Source: Acidobacteriaceae bacterium
GTDB taxonomy: Bacteria; Acidobacteriota; Terriglobia; Bryobacterales; Bryobacteraceae
Reading direction: 5' to 3'
DNA: 8,274 nt
NCBI GenBank assembly: GCA_019246575.1
Contig: JAFAQG010000524.1
Coordinates: 1 to 8,274, forward strand
In this document: piece after piece, positions 1 through 7,785 of the stretch
Numbering within the stretch: position 1 is the stretch's first letter
How the letters are laid out: every line of letters begins with the position of its first letter
Notes under the pieces: generated by a model
Told to the model about the DNA's origin: nothing
Databases searched by the model: none
Seen by the model: the letters and a program-made list of their open reading frames with translations, nothing else
Translations under genes and position numbers: made by a program

Positions 1-1140
1 GGCGAACCGATAACGCCCGAGTACATCCAGCACATCGACCTCTGCCTCGCATGCCGCGGTTGTGAAACCGCGTGTCCTTCCGGGGTTCCATACGGACGAA
101 TCGTCGAGGCCGCGCGCGCGGTGCTCGAAGCGCACCGGCCGCGCCCACTCGTTTCGCGAATCGTCAGAAAGGTTGTCTTCGATCACCTGCTGCCGTCGAC
201 ACCAGCGCTAAAGCTGGCCGGAACCGCCGCGTACGTATATCAGGGTTCGGGGTTGCAGCGGCTTGTGCGCTCGACTGGCGTGCTGAAAATTTCGCAGAAG
301 CTCGCCAATCTCGAAGCGTTAATGCCCGATGCGGAGGTCCCTTTCTTCAACGCCAAAATCGGCAAACCGTTTCCGGCAATTGGCGCGCGACGGTACCGCG
401 TCGGTTTGGTTGCCGGCTGTATCGCGAATGTCGCTTTTGCCCGACTGAATGAAGCGACGCTGCGAGTACTCCAACGCAACGGCTGCGAAGTGGTGATCCC
501 GTCCACCCAGAACTGCTGCGGAGCGCTGCACGTACATTCGGGGCTGAGCGCCGCGGCGCAATCGCTGGCACGCAGGAATATCGACGCATTTCTCGCCGAA
601 GAGTTCGACGCCATCGTTACCAACGCAGCGGGATGCGGATCGACTTTGAAAGAGTACGACGAGCTGCTGGCGCGTGATCCGGCATACTACGACAGAGCAG
701 TACGATTTAAATCCTTGATGAAGGATGTGACCGAGTTCCTCGCATCCATCGATTTGAATCGCGATATGGGTGCAATCGACGAGATCGTCACATACCAGGA
801 TTCGTGCCACCTCGCGCATGGCCAGAAAATCAAGGAAGCGCCACGCAAGCTTCTGAAGTCGATTCCCGGTCTGACTTTCCGCGAAATGCCGATGGCCGAC
901 CTATGCTGCGGAAGCGCCGGCATCTACAACGTGGTACACACGGACATGGCGATGCAGATTCTCGAGCACAAGATGAGCTACATCGGCAGGACGAAAGCGT
1001 CGGTGATCGCGACGGCCAATCCCGGATGCATGCTGCAGTTGCGAACGGGCGCGAGGCTGTACGGAAACAACCAGCGGGTCGTGCATGTCGTCCAGTTGCT
1101 CGATGAAGCTTACAGCCGGGCCGGGTCACTCGTAGCGTAG
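1..1140 (+). CDS. glcF: Glycolate oxidase iron-sulfur subunit, GlcF-like (5' partial)
   Basis: The reading frame is open from base 1 to the TAG at 1138-1140, giving 379 visible residues; the start lies left of the window. A cysteine motif CLACRGCETACP (bases 43-78) is the second [4Fe-4S] ferredoxin motif of this family; the first should lie in the missing N-terminus. Two cysteine-rich CCG domains follow. The first has VAGC (C140), NCCGALHVHSG (C172/C173) and GCGSTLKEY (C212). The second has DSCHLAHGQ (C269), LCCGSAGIYN (C302/C303) and NPGCMLQL (C343). In the known enzyme GlcD, GlcE and GlcF together oxidise glycolate to glyoxylate at the cytoplasmic face of the inner membrane, and GlcF passes electrons towards the quinone pool. 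The family is about 400-430 aa, so roughly 30-60 residues are missing. glcD or glcE may lie upstream (inference). A related lactate or other 2-hydroxyacid dehydrogenase subunit is possible, but the CCGALHVHSG signature favours GlcF. Confidence 0.9.
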   Translation, partial: GEPITPEYIQHIDLCLACRGCETACPSGVPYGRIVEAARAVLEAHRPRPLVSRIVRKVVFDHLLPSTPALKLAGTAAYVYQGSGLQRLVRSTGVLKISQKLANLEALMPDAEVPFFNAKIGKPFPAIGARRYRVGLVAGCIANVAFARLNEATLRVLQRNGCEVVIPSTQNCCGALHVHSGLSAAAQSLARRNIDAFLAEEFDAIVTNAAGCGSTLKEYDELLARDPAYYDRAVRFKSLMKDVTEFLASIDLNRDMGAIDEIVTYQDSCHLAHGQKIKEAPRKLLKSIPGLTFREMPMADLCCGSAGIYNVVHTDMAMQILEHKMSYIGRTKASVIATANPGCMLQLRTGARLYGNNQRVVHVVQLLDEAYSRAGSLVA

Positions 1141-2364
1141 CGCTTCGACGGGATCGAGACGCGCGGCTTTACTCGCCGGCCAGATGCCAAAAAACAGTCC
1201 CGTACCGGCTGAAACCAGCAGGCCCAGCGCTGCTGCCCAGAGAGGAACGGACGCCGGAAGGGTCGGGAACACGAAACGCGAGATGAACGAAATCATCCAG
1301 CCGAAGACGATGCCCATGAGGCCGCCTAATCCCGTTAGCACGACCGCTTCGAGCAAAAACTGCAAAACGATATCCGATTTGCGCGCGCCGATCGCCTTCC
1401 GCACGCCAATTTCTTTGGTGCGCTCCGTGACCGAAACCAGCATGATGTTCATCACGCCAATGCCGCCGACCAGCAGTCCCACGGAGCTGAGCACGACCAT
1501 GACGATCGCAACCATGGACGTGATCTGCCGGAAATCGGAAACCATCTGTTCGGCGGTCGAGAGGCCGAAATTGTCGGGCTTGCTATACTGCACACGGCGA
1601 TCGATACGCAGGATCGTCCGGACTTCGTCAAGAGCGCGCGAAAGCTGTCCCTGCTTTCCGCTGATGATGATAGCGAGGTCTTGGGAATTCGGATAATTCT
1701 TGCGAATCGTGAAATAGGGGATGATCACTCGCAGATCGTCCGATCCGAACATGGAAGCTGCGGGCCGGTTCGCCGTGCCGATGACTTCGAACTCGTGACC
1801 GTTGACCGTGATCGGTTTGCCGATCGGATTGACATTTGCGTATAGAGCCTTTGCCAGGTCTGCGCCGACCACGGCAACCGGTGCGCTTCTCCGGTTCTCT
1901 TGCGCGGTAAAGAAGCGGCCCTCGTGGATATCGACCTGGCCTTCGTTCAGGTACTCTTCATCGACTCCGAGGAACGTAATTCCCCACGAGTCGTTGCCCT
2001 TATACCGCGCGCCAATGTTAATGCCGTTGATGACGAGCATGGGCGAGACGCGCTCGCAGGCGTCGCACTTTTCGCGGATGTCGAGCACGTTTTGATAGAT
2101 CAGGTTCTTGCGCGTGCGTTCTTCGCCGGTGTAGTCGGATGTACGCGGACCTATCGCAAACTTGAAAGCAATGATCGAATTCGGCCCGAAGCTTTCGAGC
2201 TCCGCCGTGACATTCGAGTTGAACCCGGTCAGAATCGCGCCGACTCCGATTATGGTGCCCGTGCCCATCACAACGCCGAGCACCGTTAGGAATGCGCGCA
2301 TCTTGTGCGCACGGATCGTCTGCATGGCGAGTGCAGTCGCGTTCATGAAAGCCAGCCAGTTCAC
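1126..2364 (-). CDS. MacB/FtsX-type ABC transporter permease (second of a pair)
   Basis: 412 aa, with the MacB layout but no ATPase domain. There is one N-terminal membrane segment (about residues 24-48, after a basic HKMRAF stretch), a large periplasmic domain (about 50-275), then three membrane segments (about 280-308, 333-362, 372-398). The family signature MNIMLVSVTERTKEIGVRKA starts at residue 305, followed by IGARKSDI; the C-terminus DPVEALRYE is typical. Such permeases couple a cytoplasmic ATPase to periplasmic export or lipoprotein release by a lever-like movement (MacB, LolCE, FtsX); the substrate here is unknown. The start is GTG at 2362-2364, one base after the stop of the preceding permease, with a purine-rich ribosome-binding stretch inside that gene's last codons, so translational coupling is likely. 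An ATG at 2344-2346 (residue 7) is an alternative start. The periplasmic domain carries a CxxC (C100, C103). The 3' end overlaps glcF by 15 bases, tail to tail. Confidence 0.9.
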   Translation of the reverse strand: MNWLAFMNATALAMQTIRAHKMRAFLTVLGVVMGTGTIIGVGAILTGFNSNVTAELESFGPNSIIAFKFAIGPRTSDYTGEERTRKNLIYQNVLDIREKCDACERVSPMLVINGINIGARYKGNDSWGITFLGVDEEYLNEGQVDIHEGRFFTAQENRRSAPVAVVGADLAKALYANVNPIGKPITVNGHEFEVIGTANRPAASMFGSDDLRVIIPYFTIRKNYPNSQDLAIIISGKQGQLSRALDEVRTILRIDRRVQYSKPDNFGLSTAEQMVSDFRQITSMVAIVMVVLSSVGLLVGGIGVMNIMLVSVTERTKEIGVRKAIGARKSDIVLQFLLEAVVLTGLGGLMGIVFGWMISFISRFVFPTLPASVPLWAAALGLLVSAGTGLFFGIWPASKAARLDPVEALRYE

Positions 2365-2365
2365 G

Positions 2366-3625
2366 CTATCTCTCTTCCCTGAGCGCTTCGATGGGGTCGA
2401 GCTTAGCTGCCTGGCGCGCGGGATAGATTCCGAAGAACAGACCGACTGTCGCAGACAGGCCGATGCCGACCAGAACGGCCGAAAATGGAAGCGCCATCGG
2501 TATCGATGCTGTATTGCGAATGAGAATCGCTACCGCCCAGGCAATCAGAACTCCGATCACGCCGCCGACTGCGGCAAGCGTTGCCGATTCCACCAGGAAC
2601 TGGTTCAGGATATCGGCGCGGCGCGCGCCCACGGATTTGCGAAGTCCGATCTCATGCGTTCGTTCCGTGACGGCTGCGAGCATGATGTTCATGATCACGA
2701 TGCCGCCGACAACCATAAACACGGAGACGATGCCGACGGCCGTTGCGGCGATCGCAGCGGTTAAGCGCTGCCAGAGATTGACGAACGAATCCGATGAGAT
2801 AATGCCGAAATTGTCGTCCTGGTTGGGTCGCAAATGGCGGTATGCGCGCAACAAGCCGCGCACTTCGTCTTCAGCCTCGAGCAGATGGTCCTGATCGATA
2901 GCTTTCGCGACGAAGCTCATGCCTTTTTGTACGCTGAACATCTTGAAATAGCTTTCGACCGGGATCATGACGTAGTTATCAAGAGATGAACCGAACACGC
3001 TTCCGAGGCTCTTGGCGGCTCCGACAATTTGAAAAGGCACGCCGTTGATCTGGATCGTTTTTCCGACCGGGTCACGATCGAGAAAAAAGCGTTTCGTGAG
3101 ATCAGCGCCGATGAATGCCACAGGCGCGTGGCGGTCGACCTCATTCTCCGAAATCGTCCGGCCGTTTTCCACCTGCACGTTGTTTAACTCCGGGATATTC
3201 GCCGTAACGCCCTGGATGTTCACCGCCTCCACAGATTGGCCCTGGAAGCCGACGCGGCCCGACGTCGAGGCGAAAATCCCCAGACCGCGCAGCAATGTTG
3301 CGTTCTCTTTCAAGAAGTAGTACTCTTCGCGCCGCATCGTGGGATTGCGCTTCATCATCAGCATGAGCTTTTTGGGATCGCGCGGGCCAAACCAGGCCAT
3401 GCGAACGATCCGGAAGCCATCTGCGCCCATGTTCGAAACTTTGTCGGCGATGTACAGGTTCATACCGTGAATGAGCGCCGTGACCGAGATGAGGGTCGTG
3501 GTTGCAAGGATGATGCCGAGCAGCGTGAGGAAGCTCCGGAGCTTGCTCTTGCGGAGCGAATCGAGCGCAATACGCCCGGCTTCCCAGAAGGAAGCACTGG
3601 GACGGAATTTGCGCGCTCTCGCCAT
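2366..3625 (-). CDS. MacB/FtsX-type ABC transporter permease (first of a pair)
   Basis: 419 aa, starting ATG at 3623-3625 and ending TAG at 2366-2368. The architecture matches its downstream neighbour: membrane segment about residues 31-54 after a basic RKSKLRSF stretch, periplasmic MacB-like core domain about 55-285, then three membrane segments (about 290-318, 340-369, 376-401). The signature IMNIMLAAVTERTHEIGLRK starts at residue 311, followed by SVGARRADI; the C-terminus is DPIEALREER. The two permeases are clearly homologous but diverged, suggesting a heterodimer in the manner of LolC/LolE (inference). No ATP-binding domain is fused to it or encoded beside it. A methionine- and lysine-rich patch (residues 85-98) sits early in the periplasmic part. 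The protein contains no cysteine, unlike its partner. It begins 19 bases after the hydrolase stop, with no good Shine-Dalgarno sequence visible. The substrate cannot be predicted from sequence. Confidence 0.9.
   Translation of the reverse strand: MARARKFRPSASFWEAGRIALDSLRKSKLRSFLTLLGIILATTTLISVTALIHGMNLYIADKVSNMGADGFRIVRMAWFGPRDPKKLMLMMKRNPTMRREEYYFLKENATLLRGLGIFASTSGRVGFQGQSVEAVNIQGVTANIPELNNVQVENGRTISENEVDRHAPVAFIGADLTKRFFLDRDPVGKTIQINGVPFQIVGAAKSLGSVFGSSLDNYVMIPVESYFKMFSVQKGMSFVAKAIDQDHLLEAEDEVRGLLRAYRHLRPNQDDNFGIISSDSFVNLWQRLTAAIAATAVGIVSVFMVVGGIVIMNIMLAAVTERTHEIGLRKSVGARRADILNQFLVESATLAAVGGVIGVLIAWAVAILIRNTASIPMALPFSAVLVGIGLSATVGLFFGIYPARQAAKLDPIEALREER
2369..2380 (-). promoter_or_regulatory. 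Probable ribosome-binding stretch for the second permease
   Basis: On the minus strand these bases read AGGGAAGAGAGA, a purine run ending 4 bases before the GTG start at 2362-2364. It lies within the last codons of the first permease. It is the only plausible Shine-Dalgarno-like sequence for this GTG and supports the start choice and coupled translation of the pair. The match to the canonical GGAGG core is partial. Confidence 0.4.
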
Positions 3626-3644
3626 TCTGAATTACTGAAAGGGT

Positions 3645-4649
3645 CTAATACGAGGACGCAACGGCCTGGACGTTTGTTCCCGGAACGGTATCCGCGGTGA
3701 GAATGTCTTCTATCCAGTCGAGCACAACTCCGTCGAGCCAGAAACGCGGCCGGCGACGCGACAGGAACCCGAGATGACCGCCATGCTCGACGGCGAGTAA
3801 CTGAAGCGCCGGATTGGCCGCGAAGGCGGGATGATCGTACATTTCGAACGGCACAAGCGGATCGTCCTTGGACGTGACGAGCAGCGCGGAAACTCGAATC
3901 GCATGCAGGAAGCGTGCCGCGGACTGCGTGGCGTAGTAGTTTGCCGCTGTGCCGAAGCCGAAGAGGGGCGCCGTGAACAGGTCGTCGAACTCCCAAATGG
4001 TTTTCACCGAGGCCAATCCGTCACTGTTGTAAAGGTGGGGCGCGAGGTTGCTCTTCCTCTCGACCCGGCTACGGAGCCGGTCGAGAAATCGTCGAGCGTA
4101 CAGCACATTAGTTCGCTTGTCCAATGTCTTCACTGCAGCCGCGAGGTCGATCGGTGTGGAAACGGCGCACACACCGCTGAGAAGATCGGTGTGGCCGAGC
4201 TCGCCCGCAAGCTTCAGGGCAACGTTTCCGCCCAGGGAAAAGCCGGCGAGGAAGACGGGGCCGGCGCCGCTATTCCGGAACTGCTCGAGCATAAACCGCG
4301 TGTCGGAGGTGAGGCCGGAGTGGTACATGGTCTCGCAGAGTTCTTCGGTGCCGCCGCAGGTGCGCAGATTTGCGCGATGCACAACGAAGCCGCGTATCAG
4401 CGCTTCCTGCGCGAGGCTCACGATGTAGCCGGCGTGTGCGGAACCCTCCAGACCGTGTAACAAAACGATGTGGCCGCGCACGGGCCCTTCAGGCTGGTGC
4501 TCGTAAACGACGACCGTCGTGCGGTCGTCAACCCGGTACTCGCGGCGTTTAGCGGGAAAACGCCGCTCGTCGATGCGCCGCGGCCAGAAATTGGCGGCAA
4601 TCGTCAGGAGGTGCGGGTTACAACAGAGCGGCTGAAATTTCGGCGGCAA
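3645..4649 (-). CDS. YheT-family alpha/beta-fold hydrolase
   Basis: 334 aa, about the usual length of the YheT (COG0429) family of putative esterases. The N-terminus FQPLCCNPHLLTI (residues 5-17) fits the family's F-x-P ... N-x-H-x-x-T opening. HGLEGS (65-70) is the oxyanion-region loop. NLRTCGGTEEL and MYHSGLTSD (94-116) match the family's conserved N-x-R-x-C-x-G and YHSG-x-x-x-D blocks. The nucleophile elbow GFSLGGN gives Ser138; DDP at 262-264 provides the acid, and EHGGHLGF gives His292. The catalytic triad is therefore intact. No signal peptide is seen, so it is probably cytoplasmic or membrane-associated. Bacterial members are poorly characterised; some eukaryotic relatives (ABHD1/2/3) act on lipid esters, so a lipid or ester substrate is only a guess. 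The start is TTG at 4647-4649: an in-frame stop lies two codons upstream and no ATG precedes the conserved N-terminus. No clear Shine-Dalgarno sequence is visible. It begins 25 bases after mdtC and probably belongs to the same transcript. Confidence 0.88.
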   Translation of the reverse strand: MPPKFQPLCCNPHLLTIAANFWPRRIDERRFPAKRREYRVDDRTTVVVYEHQPEGPVRGHIVLLHGLEGSAHAGYIVSLAQEALIRGFVVHRANLRTCGGTEELCETMYHSGLTSDTRFMLEQFRNSGAGPVFLAGFSLGGNVALKLAGELGHTDLLSGVCAVSTPIDLAAAVKTLDKRTNVLYARRFLDRLRSRVERKSNLAPHLYNSDGLASVKTIWEFDDLFTAPLFGFGTAANYYATQSAARFLHAIRVSALLVTSKDDPLVPFEMYDHPAFAANPALQLLAVEHGGHLGFLSRRRPRFWLDGVVLDWIEDILTADTVPGTNVQAVASSY

Positions 4650-4674
4650 TCTTTATTGTAGGAACGAAGTAAAT

Positions 4675-7600
4675 TCAACCGGGGCTATCGGTGAGTAATG
4701 TCTGAAGCCTAGGGCTGACTTGCCGCTCGCGGCCCAACCACAACTGCAGCTTATCGAGATAGAGATAGACAACGGGCGTTGTGTAGAGCGTGAGCAACTG
4801 ACTGACGATCAAGCCGCCGACGATTGTAATACCAAGGGGGCGACGCATCTCCGATCCGGTTCCCGTTCCTAAGGCGAGCGGCAATCCCCCGAGCAGCGCG
4901 GCCATAGTAGTCATCATGATGGGACGAAACCGCAGCAGGCAGGCCTGATAGATGGCCTGCTTCGAGGGGAGACCTTGTTTCCGCTCGACATCGAGAGCGA
5001 AGTCGATCATCATGATGGCGTTCTTCTTCACGATTCCAATCAACAGAATAATGCCGATCAGCGCAATGACGGTGAGATCGGTGCCGCAGATGATAAGCGC
5101 CAGGAGTGCGCCGACTCCGGCAGACGGCAGGGTGGAGAGGATCGTGATCGGGTGGATGTAGCTTTCATACAGCATTCCAAGGACGATATAAACCGCGAGC
5201 AACGCGGCCGCGATTAATAGCGGCTCCGTCTCGAGAGACTGCTGGAAAGCCTGTGCCGTACCGGCAAACGAACCGTGAATACTCGCCGGCAATCTGATCT
5301 CCTGCTGCGCTTGCTCGACGGCATCGACGGCCTGGCTGAGCGATGCGCCGGGGGCGAGATTGAACGATAGCGTCATGGAGGGGAACTGTCCCTGATGGTT
5401 CACCGTCAGCGAGCTGAGAACCGTCCTGTAATGAGTAAACGCCGAGAGAGGAACTGCCGTGCCGTTCGCGGCACGCACGTAGATGGAATTGAGGGATGCC
5501 GGATTCTGCTGGAAGTCCGGTAGCACCTCCATGACGACGTGATATTGATTGATACCCGTGTACATCGTGGACACCTGACGCTGGCCGAAGGCACTGTACA
5601 GCGTCGTGTCGACATCGCGCGGGGTGATACCCAATCGGGAGGCAGTGGGGCGATCGATCACCAGTTCGGTCTCGAGTCCGTGGATCTGCTGGTTGCTGTT
5701 CGCATCCACGACCAGCGGGATGGTTTTCAGTTTTTCGAGCAGCTTAGGCGTCCATTCATTCAGGTCGCGAAGATTTTCCGATTGAAGGACGTACTGGTAT
5801 TGCGAATTGCTGCCATGTCCACCGATGCGGATGTCCTGCGAGGCCTGCATATACAGCGTTGCGCCGGGGATGCGAGAGAGCCTGCCCCTGAGCCGGTTGA
5901 TGACCTGATCGGCCGACGCGCTTCGTTGACTGAGCGGTTTCAACTGGCACCACATTTGCGCAACGTTCAAGGTGCCGCCTCCGGTGAAACCTTCGGCATC
6001 GTGAATTGCCGGGTCGCGCCCGACAATGGCCATCATCTGGTGCAGTTTTTCGCGCATGGCCGCAAATGAGATGTCCTGGTCGGCGACGATTGCGCCGCCG
6101 ATGCGGCCGTTGTCCTGCTGCGGGAAGAAGCCCTTGGGAACGATTATGTACAGATAGACGTTGACGGCTATGGTGATCAGCAGGATCGCGAGCGTCAGTT
6201 GCGGGTGCTTCAACACGGCGGCGAGACTCTTCGCATAACCGCGGTGCATAGCATTGAATGCGCGCTCGTTCAGGCGATAGATCCAGCTATGCGACCGCGC
6301 CTGCTCCGCATGAAGGAGCCTGGAACACATCATCGGCGTAGTTGTGAGCGAGATCACGAGCGAGACAGCAATTGCGACGGTTAAGGTAACGGCAAATTCG
6401 CGGAAGAGCCGTCCAATAACGCCGCCCATGAGCAGAATCGGGATGAAGACGGCAACGAGCGACGTGCTCATGGACAGCACGGTGAAGCCGATTTCTTTTG
6501 CGCCTTGCAGCGCAGCTTTCATGGGCGGCACACCCGCTTCGAGATAGCGCGAAATGTTCTCGATGACGACGATCGCATCGTCGACCACAAATCCGGTGGA
6601 AATAGTAAGGGCCATCAAGGACAAATTGTCGAGGCTGTATCCGAGCAGATACATCACACCGAAGGTGCCGAGAATTGAGAGCGGGACGGCGATACCGGGA
6701 ATGACCGTGGCCCAAACATTTCGCAGAAACACAAACACGACCAAGACGACGAGGCAGAGCGAGATCAGCAATGTGTACTCAACATCGTGAACAGAGGCGC
6801 GAATCGTCATGGTGCGGTCCTGCGCAACGTGCAAGTCGATGGAGGGCGGAATGGACGCCTTTAGTTCAGGCAGAACGGCGAGGACGCGGTCGACGGTATC
6901 GATGATATTCGCCGCGGGCTGGCGGAAAATGCCTAGGATGACAGCGGGTTTGCCATTGTCCAAACCGTCGTTACGAGTGTTTTCGACGGAATCGATCACG
7001 TTGCCGACATCGCGAAGCCGCACGGGAGCGCCGTTTCGGACTTTGACGATTAAGGGGGCGTACTCGGGCGCCTTGAAAATCTGGTCAGTCGCATTCACCT
7101 GCCACCGCGTGGTGGCGCTGGCAAGCATTCCTTTAGCCTCATGGGCATTCGCGTTTTGAAGAGTAGCCGCAACATCCGTCAATCCGAGATTGAAGCTGTT
7201 CAGCAGAAGCGGATTGACTTGCACCCGGACGGCGGGCCGTGAACTGCCGAACACCTCCGCCTGGCCCACACCTTTGACCTGCGCAATCTTCTGGGCGAGG
7301 ATCGAATCGGCGATGTCGTACATTCGAGGCCGGTCGTAACGGTCGGAGGTCATCGCGAGCATGAGGATGGGGGAATCAGTGGGATTCGATTTCCAGTAGC
7401 CCGGGTTGCTCGGCATGTCGGGAGGGAGTTGTCCGCGAGCGGCGTTGATAGCGGCTTGCACATCGCGGGCGGCCGCGTCGATATCGCGATCGAGATCGAA
7501 TTGGAGAGTGACGCTCGTGCTGCTCAACTGGCTGGACGATGTCATCTCCGTGACACCGGCGATGCGGCCGAACTGGCGCTCCAGTGGCGTTGCGACCGCG

Positions 7601-7782
7601 GAGGCCATGGTCTCCGGACTTGCGCCCGGGAGGTTCGCATGGACCTGGATGGTGGGGAAATCGACTTCGGGCAGCGGCGAAACCGGCAAGAACCGGAACG
7701 CGAGAACGCCTGAGAGCGCGATGGCAGCAGTGAGAAGCGTGGTCGCGACGGGCCGATTGATGAAGGGAGCGGATAAGTTCAC
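4675..7782 (-). CDS. mdtC: RND multidrug efflux transporter, MdtC-like (HAE1 family)
   Basis: 1035 aa, full length for an HAE1-type RND pump, and strongly reminiscent of E. coli MdtC from the N-terminus (FINRPVATTLL, then LPGASPETMASAVATPLER) onward. The first membrane segment is about residues 12-30. A large periplasmic loop spans about 31-335, a membrane block 336-480, a segment near 528-548, a second periplasmic loop about 549-852, and the last membrane block 853-1010. The proton-relay residues are present: Asp401-Asp402 in FVVDDAIVVIENISR and Lys920 in [14 protein letters not shown], equivalent to AcrB D407/D408 and K940. Known MdtC forms a heterotrimer with MdtB and exports compounds such as bile salts and novobiocin with MdtA and TolC; the substrate here is unknown. 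The start is GTG at 7780-7782, three bases after the mdtB-like stop, with no evident Shine-Dalgarno sequence, so coupling is likely. The start is fixed by alignment to the family N-terminus. Confidence 0.93.
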   Translation of the reverse strand: MNLSAPFINRPVATTLLTAAIALSGVLAFRFLPVSPLPEVDFPTIQVHANLPGASPETMASAVATPLERQFGRIAGVTEMTSSSQLSSTSVTLQFDLDRDIDAAARDVQAAINAARGQLPPDMPSNPGYWKSNPTDSPILMLAMTSDRYDRPRMYDIADSILAQKIAQVKGVGQAEVFGSSRPAVRVQVNPLLLNSFNLGLTDVAATLQNANAHEAKGMLASATTRWQVNATDQIFKAPEYAPLIVKVRNGAPVRLRDVGNVIDSVENTRNDGLDNGKPAVILGIFRQPAANIIDTVDRVLAVLPELKASIPPSIDLHVAQDRTMTIRASVHDVEYTLLISLCLVVLVVFVFLRNVWATVIPGIAVPLSILGTFGVMYLLGYSLDNLSLMALTISTGFVVDDAIVVIENISRYLEAGVPPMKAALQGAKEIGFTVLSMSTSLVAVFIPILLMGGVIGRLFREFAVTLTVAIAVSLVISLTTTPMMCSRLLHAEQARSHSWIYRLNERAFNAMHRGYAKSLAAVLKHPQLTLAILLITIAVNVYLYIIVPKGFFPQQDNGRIGGAIVADQDISFAAMREKLHQMMAIVGRDPAIHDAEGFTGGGTLNVAQMWCQLKPLSQRSASADQVINRLRGRLSRIPGATLYMQASQDIRIGGHGSNSQYQYVLQSENLRDLNEWTPKLLEKLKTIPLVVDANSNQQIHGLETELVIDRPTASRLGITPRDVDTTLYSAFGQRQVSTMYTGINQYHVVMEVLPDFQQNPASLNSIYVRAANGTAVPLSAFTHYRTVLSSLTVNHQGQFPSMTLSFNLAPGASLSQAVDAVEQAQQEIRLPASIHGSFAGTAQAFQQSLETEPLLIAAALLAVYIVLGMLYESYIHPITILSTLPSAGVGALLALIICGTDLTVIALIGIILLIGIVKKNAIMMIDFALDVERKQGLPSKQAIYQACLLRFRPIMMTTMAALLGGLPLALGTGTGSEMRRPLGITIVGGLIVSQLLTLYTTPVVYLYLDKLQLWLGRERQVSPRLQTLLTDSPG
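4766..5163 (-). repeat. Paralogous RND segment, copy 1 (within mdtC)
   Basis: This segment aligns without gaps to 7877-8274 at a constant offset of 3111 bases. It encodes the last membrane block of the RND pump. The copies include an exact 32-base match (4994-5025 with 8105-8136) and an exact 25-base match (4934-4958 with 8045-8069). This is an ancestral gene duplication in direct orientation, not a mobile repeat. The similarity certainly continues past the right window edge. Confidence 0.8.
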
Positions 7783-7785
7783 GGC

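Noticed and set aside
1136..1180. Possible bidirectional terminator at the end of glcF
   Set aside because: The region is GC-rich with short inverted matches such as AGCG/CGCT, but no stable stem with a T-run on either strand; it is coding for the second permease.
2162..2764. A 200-codon plus-strand open frame spanning both permease genes
   Set aside because: It is antisense to two well-supported permease genes, crosses their junction, has a low-complexity, His/Asp/Arg-rich composition and resembles no family.
3332..3373. Methionine-rich patch in the first permease (residues 85-98) as a copper-binding motif
   Set aside because: There are only five methionines mixed with lysines and arginines, without His or Cys partners; spacing does not match known Met-rich metal motifs.
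3460..3996. A 178-codon minus-strand open frame crossing the hydrolase-permease junction
   Set aside because: It is in another frame from both real genes, is Arg/Ser-rich, and both real genes have clear family motifs.
5007..5016. Palindrome CATCATGATG, repeated at 8118-8127 and similar at 4911-4920 and 8022-8031, as a possible operator
   Set aside because: Each copy encodes conserved RND residues (IMMID or PIMMT), so codons for paired methionines explain it; it lies deep inside coding sequence.
5539..6069. A 176-codon plus-strand open frame inside mdtC
   Set aside because: It is fully antisense to the conserved RND gene; the translation has no recognisable domain and follows from codon bias of the opposite strand.
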